56,706 nt of DNA from an uncultured Pseudomonadota bacterium (GCA_946885605.1 CAMPGR010000009.1:1-56706), one strand, 5' to 3'. Positions 8,423 through 18,534 are shown, counted from the stretch's first letter. Program-made: numbers and translations. Notes: generated by a model not told the origin, from the letters alone.

Positions 8423-9643
8423 ATGAATACGCTCGCTCAAGCCGCTCCCCGCCCCGACGGGTTCCCACGGGCCGTCAGTCTGCTCCTCAACATCGGCCAC
8501 GGCGTCGACCACATGTTCCTGCTGATCTTCGCAACCGCCGTGGCGTCGGTCGCTGCCGAATTCCGCTATGCCAACTGGACCGACTTGATGCCCTACAGCG
8601 TCGGGGCGTTCGCGCTCTTCGGGCTCGGCGCGCTGCCAGCGGGCCGGCTCGGCGACCTGTGGGGCCGGCGCATCATGATGATCATCTTCTTCGTCGGCAT
8701 GGGCGGCGCAGCGCTCCTCGTCTCGCTCACGCAAAACGCCTGGCAACTCGCCGCCGCGCTCACGCTGATGGGCGCGTTCGCCGCGATCTATCACCCGGTC
8801 GGCATCCCGATGCTCGTGCAGAACGTCCCCAATCCCGGCGCGGTGATCGGCATCAACGGGCTCGCCGGCAATCTCGGTATCGCGGTAGCTGCGCTGGCCA
8901 CCGGCTTTCTCGTGAAATGGATCGGCTGGCGCGCCGCCTTCGCCATACCGGGGCTCTTTTCCATCGCGTGCGGCATCGTCTTCGCGATTGCCTGCCCGAG
9001 GGAAGCGGAAGCGCCCGCGAAGCGCAAAGGCGGCAAGGCGAAGGTCGAGATGACACCTGCGATGCTGGTGCGCGCTTTCACGGTGATGACCGCGGCGGCG
9101 GTCGCAAGCAGCCTCCTCTTCAACTTCACCACCAACGGCAACTCGCAACTCATGACCGAGCGCTTCCTCGGCGTCATAGAAGACCCGGCGGTGCTCGGCG
9201 CCCTCCTCGCGCTGATTTACACCATTGCGTCGTTCGCGCAGATCGTCATCGGACGCCTGATCGACGCGATGCCGTTCAAGCCGCTCCAGCTCTGGATGTC
9301 GGTCGCGCAGGTGCCGCTCCTCATCTTCGCCGCGCACACCCAGGATTGGTGGCTCTTCGCGGCGCTGCTCGCAGTGATGGTGTTCATCTTCGGTTCGATT
9401 CCGTTCACCGATGCGATGATCGTGCGCTACGTCGATGACCGGCTGCGCTCGCGCGTTTCCGGCATGCGCGTGACGGTCGCCTTCGGCATCAGCTCGGCTG
9501 CGGTGTGGGTGCTCGGGCCGCTCGTGAAGGAGATCGGGTTCGCCAATGCCCTATGGGTGCTGGCCGGCATCGCCGCCATCAAGGCAGCGATCGTGCTGCT
9601 GTTGCCTGACGAGCCCGCGCCGGAGAAGGCGGCACAGGCGTAG
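8423..9643 (+). CDS. MFS transporter
   Basis: 406 residues from ATG (a GTG at 8405 would add six). About 12 membrane segments. The loop 2-3 MFS signature appears as GRLGDLWGRRIMMI near residue 80, and a second-half counterpart as IVIGRLIDAMPFKPLQ. HPVGIPMLVQ resembles the motif region of fosmidomycin-resistance-like transporters. Probably a proton-driven exporter; the substrate is unknown. It is divergent from an AraC regulator likely to control it. Confidence 0.85.
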   Translation: MNTLAQAAPRPDGFPRAVSLLLNIGHGVDHMFLLIFATAVASVAAEFRYANWTDLMPYSVGAFALFGLGALPAGRLGDLWGRRIMMIIFFVGMGGAALLVSLTQNAWQLAAALTLMGAFAAIYHPVGIPMLVQNVPNPGAVIGINGLAGNLGIAVAALATGFLVKWIGWRAAFAIPGLFSIACGIVFAIACPREAEAPAKRKGGKAKVEMTPAMLVRAFTVMTAAAVASSLLFNFTTNGNSQLMTERFLGVIEDPAVLGALLALIYTIASFAQIVIGRLIDAMPFKPLQLWMSVAQVPLLIFAAHTQDWWLFAALLAVMVFIFGSIPFTDAMIVRYVDDRLRSRVSGMRVTVAFGISSAAVWVLGPLVKEIGFANALWVLAGIAAIKAAIVLLLPDEPAPEKAAQA

Positions 9644-9676
9644 AATCCTCTGCGCTTCAATAACGAGGAGCGCAAG

Positions 9677-10237
9677 ATGACTAAACCGCTGGGAAACGAA
9701 GAACTTTCCGCTACGCCCGGTGAACGGGTGATCGACAAGCCTGAACTGCCTCAATCGGGCATCACCAACGAGAACGATGTCCTGACCGAGGTCGTTGCCG
9801 GAGAACTGCAGTTGAAGCGCGGCACTTCGGGCAAGTTCGAAGTGTGCTGCGACGAGCCGGCGCGCATCGGCGGCACCGACCGCTATCCCTCGCCCATGGC
9901 TTACCTCGCGATGGCGATCGGCTTCTGACTGCTCACCCAGGTTGCGCGGTACGCGCACATGATGAAGATGAAGGTGAGCCGCGCGAACTGCCGTGTCGTG
10001 ATGCGCAAGCATCTGGGCGGTTCGGTGCTCAAGGGCACGGTGTTCAATCGCTGGGAAGGGATCAGCACCCACCTCAAGCTCGAGAGCGACGAGCCGGAAG
10101 AAAGGCTCGCGCATCTCCTAAAAAACGCCAAAGCGGGGTGTTTCGCCGAAGGGCTGATTACCCAGCAGGTTCCGCTGCACAGCCACATCGACGTGAACGG
10201 GAAGCCGTTTCACATCGAAGGCGTCACCGAAACGTAG
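9677..10237 (+). CDS. OsmC-like protein with in-frame UGA, probable selenoprotein
   Basis: One reading frame of 187 codons holds a single TGA at codon 84 (9926-9928) and ends at TAG. Residues before it (YPSPMAYLAMAIGF) and after it (LLTQVARYAHMMKMKV) form a continuous OsmC fold. The UGA stands where OsmC/Ohr enzymes have the peroxidatic Cys. The resolving Cys is present at 155 (NAKAGCFAEGL). OsmC proteins reduce organic hydroperoxides. A hairpin fitting the bacterial SECIS model begins 14 bases after the UGA. OsmC-like selenoproteins are known from metagenomic surveys, so readthrough as Sec is preferred over a nonsense mutation. Start supported by GAGGAG upstream. The selenocysteine machinery is not in the window. 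Confidence 0.82.
9929..9960 (+). promoter_or_regulatory. SECIS-like hairpin downstream of UGA codon
   Basis: A 5-bp stem TGCGC/GCGCA (9943-9947 with 9953-9957) caps a GGTAC loop that starts with two guanines. The loop begins 19 bases after the UGA. Bacterial SECIS elements lie within the coding region directly after the UGA, with a small apical loop carrying G in its first two positions at roughly this distance. The loop can be drawn as a 6-bp stem with GTA instead. Fit judged by eye. Confidence 0.68.
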
Positions 10238-10309
10238 CGACGTACGCTTCTGCACGTGTTCCGAGGATGACGGGCGCTACCGGGGCGGCACGTATCCGTC
10301 CCGGATGGC

Positions 10310-11584
10310 TCACGCGCGAATCGCGCGCAACACGCGAGGAAAGTAAAGGTGCAGCAAGAGGCCGCGCAGGCCGAGAAAGGCCGTGATCGCGATCCAGATC
10401 CCGGTGTTCCCGTAGAGCGGCGTCAGCGTGTGGAGCAGGACTGCGAACGCAGCGAACGAGACCATCACGGTATTGCGCATGATGGTGGTGCGCGTTGCCG
10501 CAAGATAGACGCCATCGTAGGTGAAAGCCCAGACCGAGATTAGTGGCATGACGACCGGCCAGAGCACATAGTCGGCTGCCGCGGCGCGCACTGCGCCAAT
10601 GCTCGTGAGCAGCGCGATAATGCCGTGTCCTGCGAGCGCATACAGGAGGAGATTGAGCGCGCCGACGAGCGCCGCCCAGAAAAAAACAACTCGCATCGCC
10701 GCGCGGAACGCCGCACGGTCACGCCGTCCCACCGCTTCGCCGAGGATCGCTTCCGCCGCATGAGCAAAGCCGTCGAGTCCGAACGAGGTGAACACGAGGA
10801 AATTGTGCAGCACCTGGTTCGCCGCGAGCGTGAGGTCGCCCAGCTCGGCGCTCTTCGCCATGAAAAGACCGAGCACGGACACGACGCAGAAGGTCCGCAG
10901 CACCAGATCGCCATTGATGGATACCATCCGGACGAGTCGTGCGCGGTCGAGGAGTCGCGCGTGGCCACGCCCCGGAAGACTCCGCAGTGTGCGCCACACG
11001 CAGTAGAGCCCAAGCAGCAGCCCGGCGTACGAAGCGATGACCGACGCAAACGCGACACCTGGCACGCCCCAGCCGAATCCGAATACGAACAGGAAATCGA
11101 GCGCGATGTTGAGGGTGTTGCCGAAGATCTGGACGATGAGCGGCGTGCGCACGTCGCGCAAGCCGTAGTACCAGCCGATGATGGCGTAGCCAGCGAGCAC
11201 CGCCGGCATCGCCCACACCCGGATCAGGAAGTACTGGCGGGCGTAGAACTCGACTTTCGCGCTGGCATCGATCACCCAGAAAGCGAATGCGAGGATGGGA
11301 AGCTGCAGCGCGATGAGCACGCCGCCGATCGCCGCTGCGAGGAGCAGCGCACGGCCTATCATCGCCCGCACTTCCGGATAGTCACCCGCGCCCCGCGCCT
11401 GTGCCGTAGGGCCGGTCGTGCCCATGCGCAGGCAGTTGAAGAGGTGATAGATGTAGGTAAAGAGCATCGCGCCGATCGCGACGGCGCCGATGTAGTAAGG
11501 CTCCGGCAGATGACCGACGACCGCGGTGTCCACCGCGGAGAGGAGCGGTACGGAAACGTTGGCGAGGATGATAGGCCCCGCCAT
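10310..11584 (-). CDS. MATE family efflux transporter
   Basis: 424 residues from ATG. About 12 membrane helices, with the MATE N-terminal motif AGPIILANVSVPLLSAVDTA and the internal counterpart LTLAANQVLHNFLVFTSFGL. DinF/NorM-like cation-coupled drug exporter. The start is uncertain: homologues usually carry 10-20 residues before this motif, and a TTG at 11653 or GTG at 11593 in frame would supply them. It lies behind an AraC-family gene on the same strand, possibly as a two-gene unit. The 3' end is convergent with the OsmC-like gene. Confidence 0.87.
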   Translation of the reverse strand: MAGPIILANVSVPLLSAVDTAVVGHLPEPYYIGAVAIGAMLFTYIYHLFNCLRMGTTGPTAQARGAGDYPEVRAMIGRALLLAAAIGGVLIALQLPILAFAFWVIDASAKVEFYARQYFLIRVWAMPAVLAGYAIIGWYYGLRDVRTPLIVQIFGNTLNIALDFLFVFGFGWGVPGVAFASVIASYAGLLLGLYCVWRTLRSLPGRGHARLLDRARLVRMVSINGDLVLRTFCVVSVLGLFMAKSAELGDLTLAANQVLHNFLVFTSFGLDGFAHAAEAILGEAVGRRDRAAFRAAMRVVFFWAALVGALNLLLYALAGHGIIALLTSIGAVRAAAADYVLWPVVMPLISVWAFTYDGVYLAATRTTIMRNTVMVSFAAFAVLLHTLTPLYGNTGIWIAITAFLGLRGLLLHLYFPRVLRAIRA

Positions 11585-11727
11585 CGCGAGCACCTGCCGG
11601 TGCGAATCGCGTGAAACTTTCGCGGAACCGGGGACGAGGCTGGGCGCGGGCAAAATCAGCGCAAAGCGTCGGTCCGGACGTCGGCCGCCACGCGCCCTAC
11701 GACTGGAGACGAGGTCGTTGTCACGGC

Positions 11728-12726
11728 TCAGTGCATCTGCGCGCGCCGCCATGCGGCGGGCGGCGCGCCGACGAGGCGCTTGAACGCACGGGAGAAGGCC
11801 GCTTCGGATTCGTAGCCGACCTCGAGCGCAATGGCCGCCACCGTGCGGCGTGTCTCGCGCAAGAGCCGCGAACTGACCTGTATCCGCCAGTTTGCGAGGT
11901 ATTGCATCGGCGGCTGGCCCACGTACTCGACAAATCGCTCGTGCAGCGCGGAGCGCGAAAGGCCCACCTCGCGGCCCAGCTCGTCGATCGTCCATGCGTG
12001 TTCCGGGCGCGCGTGGAGCAGCGCGAGCGCGTGTCCGACGTAGCGGTCGCGCAAACCTGCGAGCCAGCCGGTTGCATGATCCGGCAGGCTGTCGAGGTAA
12101 CGCCGCGCGGTATCGACGAACATCATCTCCGCCAGCCGTTCGAGCACCGCCTGCCCGCCGGGCCGCCCCTCGGCCGACTCGGCAGCCGCCTGGTCAATGA
12201 CGCGGCTTATCCAGCCCCCCGCGCGCTCGGCCGGCAGGTGCAACAGTCGCGGCAGCGCGCCGATCAGCGGATTGAACGGCCGCAAATCGCAGCCGAGGAA
12301 GCCGCACACGAGAACGCTGTCGGCAGCGGCGACCGGCGTCGTGGAGCCCGGCTGCATCACCCCGTGATGGTACGAGATCGTCATCGGCTTCGGCACATTA
12401 CGCGTCTGGTACACCCACTCCGCATCGTTGCGTTCGGGACGCAAGTGCGGGGCGCTCGACATGATATGCGCGTCGCCGTGGGGAAACATGACCACGTCGC
12501 CTGCAGCCAGCTTTACTGGCGCCAATCCGGAAATGGCCGCCCACGCGCTGCCCTTTGCGACCATATGATACTCGATGACGTGCTCGGCACCGGGCATCAC
12601 CGCTTCGGCGATTTCGCATGCCGGCGCCGCCTCAGCAGCCCATTCGGCGCGAAAGCTCACGTAATAGAACACCGCACCGCGCAAGCGGACGGCGCTCAGC
12701 AGATCCGACAGCGTATCGTGCGACAT
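11728..12726 (-). CDS. AraC-family regulator with Cupin_6 domain
   Basis: 332 residues. The N-terminal part (DTLSDLLSAVRLRGAVFYYV, later LAAGDVVMFPHGDAH) matches the Cupin_6 module of AraC regulators. The C-terminal double helix-turn-helix (LSRSALHERFVEYVGQPPMQ and ALEVGYESEAAFSRAFKRLV) is complete. It is divergent from pirin and upstream of the MATE gene, so either could be its target. A 16-bp perfect palindrome lies 73 bases upstream of its start. Confidence 0.87.
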   Translation of the reverse strand: MSHDTLSDLLSAVRLRGAVFYYVSFRAEWAAEAAPACEIAEAVMPGAEHVIEYHMVAKGSAWAAISGLAPVKLAAGDVVMFPHGDAHIMSSAPHLRPERNDAEWVYQTRNVPKPMTISYHHGVMQPGSTTPVAAADSVLVCGFLGCDLRPFNPLIGALPRLLHLPAERAGGWISRVIDQAAAESAEGRPGGQAVLERLAEMMFVDTARRYLDSLPDHATGWLAGLRDRYVGHALALLHARPEHAWTIDELGREVGLSRSALHERFVEYVGQPPMQYLANWRIQVSSRLLRETRRTVAAIALEVGYESEAAFSRAFKRLVGAPPAAWRRAQMH

Positions 12727-12798
12727 CGCAGGCCTCGTGCGGGACTTCTGATCCAAGTTGTGCGGACGCCCGATCAAGTGCCGGACCAAGCGCGGACG

Positions 12799-12814
12799 CG
12801 GGCAAATTTGCCCG
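12799..12814. promoter_or_regulatory. Perfect 16-bp palindrome, possible operator
   Basis: CGGGCAAATTTGCCCG is a perfect two-fold palindrome with an AT-rich centre, located 73 bases upstream of the AraC-family start and 229 bases before pirin. This is typical of a dimeric repressor site. AraC proteins usually bind direct repeats, so another regulator may be involved. Only the symmetry is seen; the role is inferred. Confidence 0.45.
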
Positions 12815-12952
12815 ACGTTCGGTGAAGCGTCAATAGGACGCAGACATCCACGATGCAACGGGTCGCTGCCTACGTTCCATCGCCAGCGAGCCTGCGCTCA
12901 CCGCGCGGTCCTCTCGAGGAAGCGTCACGGCAATCCAACGCTGGCTGCAGGG

Positions 12953-12983
12953 TTGCATTACAACGCTGCAGGCGCCATATATA
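12953..12983 (+). promoter_or_regulatory. Possible sigma70-type promoter for pirin
   Basis: TTGCAT and TATATA are separated by 19 bases, about 60 bases before the pirin start. The spacing is longer than the usual 17 and the boxes are imperfect, so this is a weak call. Confidence 0.25.
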
Positions 12984-13042
12984 ACGTCCTGTGCGAGGCG
13001 GCGCCTGAGGCCGCAGCGTAGCACTCTGAAGGAGTCCGTGAC

Positions 13043-13921
13043 ATGCGAAAGATCCTCGAGATTCATCGCGCGGGACCGCAACACTGGGTGGGCGACGGTT
13101 TCCCCGTGCGTTCCGTTTTTACCTACGATCGCGCCGGCGCAGCGTTGAGCCCGTTTCTGCTGCTCGATCACGCGGGCCCGGCGCGCTTTACGCCGACGCG
13201 TGAGAAGCGCGGAGTCGGCGAGCACCCGCACCGCGGTTTCGAAACAGTAACCATCGTCTACGACGGTGAAGTGGAGCACCACGATTCGGCGGGCAACGGC
13301 GGGCGGATCGGCCCGGGCGACGTGCAGTGGATGACCGCTGCATCGGGCATCCTCCATGAGGAATATCACTCCCCTGATTTTGCGAGCGGTGGCGGCACGT
13401 TCGAAGTGGCGCAGCTATGGGTCAACCTCCCCGCGCGATTCAAGATGGCGCCGCCCCGATATCAAACGCTCGCGAAGCGCGATATTCCGGTGGTTGAATT
13501 GGAGAACGGCGCCGGGATGCTGCGCGTCATTGCAGGAGAATTCCGCGGAAGCAAGGGACCGGCGCGTACCTTCACGCCAATCAACGTTTGGGATCTGCGT
13601 CTGAAGGCGGGTGCGAGCGTCCGGCTCGCCGTGCCCGGGACGCACAACCTCGCGCTCGTCGTGCTCAAAGGCAAAGTGCGCGTGAACGACGAGGAGAACG
13701 CAGCCGCCGACGAAGTGGTGCTCTTCGAGCGCGCGGATGGCGACATCACCGTGCAGGCGGAGAGCGACGCCACCCTGCTCGTACTAAGCGGCGAACCGCT
13801 GGACGAGCCGATAGCCGCTTACGGCCCGTTCGTCATGAATACGCGCGAAGAGATTCAGCAGGCTTTTGCCGATTATCACGCCGGACGATTCGCGCAGGCG
13901 CCGGGAACGGCGAACGTGTAG
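13043..13921 (+). CDS. Pirin family protein
   Basis: 292 residues; the ATG follows GAAGGAGTCCGTGAC. Bicupin fold with the pirin metal motif EHPHRGFETVTIV (His residues near 57-59) and the second ligand block ASGILHEEYH. The second cupin half covers about 150-280 and ends with YGPFVMNTREEIQQAFADYH, a typical pirin C terminus. Bacterial pirins are quercetinase-like or regulatory iron proteins in the cytoplasm. The reaction here is not known. Confidence 0.92.
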   Translation: MRKILEIHRAGPQHWVGDGFPVRSVFTYDRAGAALSPFLLLDHAGPARFTPTREKRGVGEHPHRGFETVTIVYDGEVEHHDSAGNGGRIGPGDVQWMTAASGILHEEYHSPDFASGGGTFEVAQLWVNLPARFKMAPPRYQTLAKRDIPVVELENGAGMLRVIAGEFRGSKGPARTFTPINVWDLRLKAGASVRLAVPGTHNLALVVLKGKVRVNDEENAAADEVVLFERADGDITVQAESDATLLVLSGEPLDEPIAAYGPFVMNTREEIQQAFADYHAGRFAQAPGTANV

Positions 13922-14060
13922 CGCCACGCCTCAGGCGCGCAAGCGGTAACCGCCGCTGTACGCCCGTCAGCCGCGAGGTCGTCGTACGTACATCTTCCGC
14001 GCGCATCTCGCGTACCACGCGTGATGTAAGATCCGCTTTTTCTCTCGGGAGTAAACACGA

Positions 14061-15023
14061 ATGAAAAGACGCTACACCCCGCTCATCGCGTGTGTTCTCG
14101 CTCTCGCTGCATCGAATGCGGTCGCAGCGTATCCGGAACGGCCGGTGCGGCTGGTCGTCCCTTATTCGGCGGGCGGCTCCACCGATGCGGTCGCTCGCCT
14201 CATCGGTGCCCGCCTTACCGAGCGCATGGGGCAGCAGTTCGTCGTGGACAATCGCACCGGCGCCGGCACGATCATCGGGACCGAAATCGTCGTGCGTTCG
14301 GCGCCCGATGGTTACACGCTGCTCATGGCCACACCTCCGCTCGCCGTGAATCCCTCGCTCTACGGCAAAGTGCCTTACGTGCTCGAACGGGATTTCGCAG
14401 CGGTAACGAACGTCGCCGCATCGAGCAACCTGCTCGTGGTGCATCCTTCCGTGCCGGCAAAATCGACGTCCGAGCTGATCGGGCTCCTCAAAGCCAATCC
14501 CGGAAAATACGACTACGGATCGAGCGGCGTCGGCGGCGCAGGTCATCTCGCGATGGCGCTTTTCGTCAGTATGGCGGGCGTCGATGCGGTCCACGTCCCC
14601 TACAAGGGCGGCGCTCCGGCCGTGACCGACCTCGTGGGTGGACGACTTGCGATGATGATGGCGAACCTCACCACCGCCCAGCCGCACATCCGCGCCAGCC
14701 GGCTGCGCGCGCTCGGTATCGGAACGAAGTCGCGCTCGAAGCTCTTTCCCGAACTGCCCACCATTGCAGAATCCGGTGTGCCGGGCTACGAAGCGAACAA
14801 CTGGAACGGCGTGGTGGTACCCGCGGGCGCGCCGAAAGCGGTGATCGAGCGGCTGCACCGGGAGATTGCCGCGGTGCTCACCGAGCCCGCGATCGCCGAG
14901 CGCATGGCAAAGTCCGGGCTGGAGCCCATCGGCGATACGCCGGCGGAATTTGCGCAGTATCTCAACTCCGAGGCGGAAAAATGGGGCAAGCTGGTGAAGT
15001 CCGCCGGCATCCGCGCTGAATAG
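14061..15023 (+). CDS. Bug-family (TctC) periplasmic substrate-binding protein
   Basis: 320 residues with a signal peptide cleaved near ASNAVAA-YPERP. Typical Bug landmarks are present: YPERPVRLVVPYSAGGSTD, VVDNRTGAGTIIGTE, HVPYKGGAPAVTDLVGGR and the C-terminal SEAEKWGKLVKSAGI. It binds small carboxylates or related anions in the periplasm for a TTT transporter. No tctA or tctB gene is adjacent, so it is an orphan receptor that may share a transporter encoded elsewhere or act in sensing. Confidence 0.93.
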   Translation: MKRRYTPLIACVLALAASNAVAAYPERPVRLVVPYSAGGSTDAVARLIGARLTERMGQQFVVDNRTGAGTIIGTEIVVRSAPDGYTLLMATPPLAVNPSLYGKVPYVLERDFAAVTNVAASSNLLVVHPSVPAKSTSELIGLLKANPGKYDYGSSGVGGAGHLAMALFVSMAGVDAVHVPYKGGAPAVTDLVGGRLAMMMANLTTAQPHIRASRLRALGIGTKSRSKLFPELPTIAESGVPGYEANNWNGVVVPAGAPKAVIERLHREIAAVLTEPAIAERMAKSGLEPIGDTPAEFAQYLNSEAEKWGKLVKSAGIRAE

Positions 15024-15110
15024 CGTCCTCGTGCCTGATTCGAGCGAGCGACGTCGAACTGGCGCCACGGCGTGCGACTAACACTAACTGCCCGAAACGG
15101 AGGATCTCAC

Positions 15111-15470
15111 ATGAAATATGTCGACGGATTCGTAGTGCCTGTCCCCAAGAAGAATCTCGACGCCTATCGCCGCATGGCGAAATTGGCCGGCAAGGTCTGG
15201 CGCGAACACGGCGCGCTGGAGTACGTCGAGTGCGTGGCCGACGACGTAAAGCCGGGCAAACGCACCTCCTTCCCGCAAAGCGTCAAGCTCAAGCCGGGAG
15301 AGACGGTGGTGTTCGCGTACATCGTGTACCGGTCACGCGCGCACCGGGACCGCGTGAACGCCAAGGTGATGAAGGACCCGCGGCTCGCTCCCAGCATGGA
15401 TCCCAAGGCGATGCCTTTCGACGCCAAGCGCATGTTCTGGGGCGGGTTCAAGGTGTTGGTGTCCGTTTGA
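15111..15470 (+). CDS. DUF1428 family protein
   Basis: 119 residues from the ATG after CGGAGGATCTCAC. Matches the DUF1428 pattern: [20 protein letters not shown] at the start, [20 protein letters not shown], and [16 protein letters not shown] at the end. The family has a ferredoxin-like dimeric alpha/beta fold and no defined activity. It stands alone between a Bug receptor and the ABC exporter. Confidence 0.9.
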   Translation: MKYVDGFVVPVPKKNLDAYRRMAKLAGKVWREHGALEYVECVADDVKPGKRTSFPQSVKLKPGETVVFAYIVYRSRAHRDRVNAKVMKDPRLAPSMDPKAMPFDAKRMFWGGFKVLVSV

Positions 15471-15516
15471 GCTGCTGGGCAATCATACTGACCGGCCGCG
15501 CGGCACTTCGCGTCTC

Positions 15517-16442
<926 letters not shown>

Positions 16443-16446
<4 letters not shown>

Positions 16447-17213
16447 AGGGCCTCAATCTCTACGCCATCAGGGCAATCTACAGTTTCGAGATGGCGCGCA
16501 CGCGGCGCACGCTCATGCAAAGCATCGTTTCGCCAGTGCTCTCCACCGTGCTCTATTTCGTCGTGTTCGGCGCGGCGATGGGACCGCGCATCCAGGAGGT
16601 CGAGGGGATCAACTATGGCGCGTTCCTCGTGCCGGGCCTCATCATGCTCTCGCTCCTTACGCAGAGCGTCTCCAACGCCTCGTTTGGCATCTACTTTCCG
16701 CGGTTCACCGGCACGATCTACGAGCTGCTCTCGGCGCCGATCTCCTATTTCGAAATCGTGGTGAGCTACGTCGGGGCGGCGGCCACCAAGTCGGTCATTC
16801 TCGGCATCATCATCCTTGTCACCGCTGCGTTGATCGTGCCGATCAGGATCGAGCATCCCGTCTGGATGGTGCTCTTTCTCGTCCTCACCTCGGTCGCGTT
16901 CAGCCTGTTCGGCTTCATCATCGGCATCTGGGCCGACGGCTTCGAAAAGCTGCAGTTGATTCCGCTTCTCGTCATCACGCCGTTGACGTTCCTCGGCGGG
17001 ACCTTCTACTCCATCGACATGCTGCCGCCCGCGTGGCAGACCGTCAGCCTGTTCAACCCCGTTGTGTACCTCGTGAGCGGTTTCCGCTGGAGCTTTTATG
17101 GCATTGCGGACGTGAGCGTGGGCGTGAGTCTGGCGATGACCGCGCTCTTTCTCCTCGGCTCGCTCGCCGTGATCGCGTGGATCTTCAAGACCGGATACCG
17201 GCTGAAGTCCTAG
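16443..17213 (+). CDS. ABC-2 type permease, YadH-like
   Basis: 256 residues with six predicted membrane helices. It carries the ABC-2 motifs [37 protein letters not shown] and [17 protein letters not shown], and matches E. coli YadH in length. It is translationally coupled to the ATPase gene by a 4-base overlap. Together they form a two-gene exporter in the inner membrane. Confidence 0.92.
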
Positions 17214-17240
17214 TCCGCCCGGCCCTCGGTTACAGCGCGC

Positions 17241-17693
17241 TTATCCCTGACGGTCCTCGCCTCCCTTCAGCACACCGAGCGCAACCGCAATAAACGCCGC
17301 GAGGTTGAGCCCCGCGCTCGCGGCGTGCGAGTATTCCCACTGGGTTCTGAGCGCCTCCCAGTGCTCGGGCAGCACCGTCCAGTTCATGGTTTCCCGGTTG
17401 GCGGGAAAGGTAAACGTCCAGAAGACGATTTGCGTGCCGACGATGCAGAGGAAGCCGATCAAGGCCGGCGTGAAGCCCTTCCGGACGCGCGACATAATCG
17501 CGAGCGCCAGCGTCGAGACGAGCGCACCGACGACGACGATACCGAGCAGCGCCCAGCCGCGATAGATCTGCTGAACGGTGAGATAGTCGTCCCGGGAGAG
17601 ATGGATCTTGTTCGGGAGTTCCAGCAAGTGCGCCATGGCGGGCGCGAGGGCGAGTGCGGTAAAGAGCAGGCTCAGGAAGCGTACGACCGTCAT
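17241..17693 (-). CDS. DUF1772 family membrane protein
   Basis: 150 residues with four membrane segments. Family features are FTFPANRETMNW followed by LPEHWEALRTQWEYSHAASA. DUF1772 proteins are small membrane proteins related to anthrone oxygenase; the function in bacteria is unknown. It starts five bases after the upstream alpha/beta hydrolase stop, so the two are probably cotranscribed. Confidence 0.82.
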   Translation of the reverse strand: MTVVRFLSLLFTALALAPAMAHLLELPNKIHLSRDDYLTVQQIYRGWALLGIVVVGALVSTLALAIMSRVRKGFTPALIGFLCIVGTQIVFWTFTFPANRETMNWTVLPEHWEALRTQWEYSHAASAGLNLAAFIAVALGVLKGGEDRQG

Positions 17694-17698
17694 GGTGT

Positions 17699-18409
17699 TT
17701 ACAGCGCGGCAATGAATTCGGCGATCAATCTGTTCACCTTTTCCGGGATCTCCGTGGGCGGGAAATGCCCGGCACCGGCAAGCTCGACATACCTGGACCC
17801 CGGCACCGCCTCGTGGATTTCCTGCTCGTACTTCGGCGGATTTCCGTGATCGCGCAGCCCCCGTAAGAGCATGAGCCTGGGTTTCAACGTGCCAATCCGG
17901 TCGCGCACGTCGAAACGATCGATCGCCTTGAGGTCGTGATACTGCGACAGCGGCCCGACCCGCCGATGCCGTTCCATGAGCCGCTCGCGCAAGCGAGGCT
18001 CTACGAGATGCATCGCTCGCATCTGGAACGCGAGCCACTCCTTGTAGACCTCCGCGTCTTCGGCAGCGCGCAAACGCATTTCGTAAGTCCCGGGCGCGCG
18101 GACCTTCGGGCGCGCGGCCACCGTCATCAGGACGAGGCCTTTCACTTCGTCGGGGTAGTCGAGACCGTACTGGAGCGCGATGGACGCACCGAGCGTGTAT
18201 CCGACGAGAACAAGGTCGCTGTGCTTGCCTTGCGCCCAAAGCCAGCCGCGCACCCACTCGGCATAACGCGCGACATCCGGGCAGGCGGCGCCCTCGAGGT
18301 GTCCGGGCAGATTCGGCGCAAGGCTGCCCGGAAAATGCCGGAGCTGATGGCAATAGGCGTCCGCGCAGCCGCCTGCGCCCGGACCATGAAGAAAAACGAG
18401 TTGCGGCAT
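17699..18409 (-). CDS. Alpha/beta hydrolase with Thr at nucleophile position
   Basis: 236 residues. The fold starts with MPQLVFLHGPGAGG (oxyanion region). The nucleophile elbow reads VGYTLGAS, where GxSxG is expected, so the catalytic Ser is replaced by Thr (codon ACG, one base from TCG). The acid (GLRDHG) and His (GAGHFPP) are in place. It may be a weak or non-catalytic member. It probably forms an operon with the DUF1772 gene downstream and is divergent from the serine hydrolase. Confidence 0.85.
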   Translation of the reverse strand: MPQLVFLHGPGAGGCADAYCHQLRHFPGSLAPNLPGHLEGAACPDVARYAEWVRGWLWAQGKHSDLVLVGYTLGASIALQYGLDYPDEVKGLVLMTVAARPKVRAPGTYEMRLRAAEDAEVYKEWLAFQMRAMHLVEPRLRERLMERHRRVGPLSQYHDLKAIDRFDVRDRIGTLKPRLMLLRGLRDHGNPPKYEQEIHEAVPGSRYVELAGAGHFPPTEIPEKVNRLIAEFIAAL

Positions 18410-18534
18410 GAGTTGCCCGGAGTTATCCGACCATTTCGAATCGTAGCACCACGTCATCCATTGGTGGACGAAGACACGCCTGTAGCAGAAAATGACGGCG
18501 CAGGCTTGCGAACCTGGGCTCAACGGGGACTGCA

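Larger units (their letters stand above)
12727..13042. other. Divergent intergenic region, AraC regulator/pirin
   Basis: 316 bases without a gene. It holds a perfect 16-bp palindrome (12799-12814) and a weak promoter-like pair nearer pirin (TTGCAT at 12953, TATATA at 12978). GAAGGAG before 13043 is the pirin ribosome site. Nothing else was recognised. Confidence 0.6.

Noticed and set aside
7535..9337. A 600-residue minus-strand frame extending the AraC gene across the MFS gene
   Set aside because: Only the part up to 8356 matches the AraC family; the rest is antisense to the MFS gene with Arg/His/Glu-rich shadow composition.
9677..9928. OsmC gene as two separate genes or a simple pseudogene
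   Set aside because: No frame change occurs, conservation continues after the UGA at the catalytic position, and a SECIS-like hairpin follows; still listed as needing a check for Sec genes.
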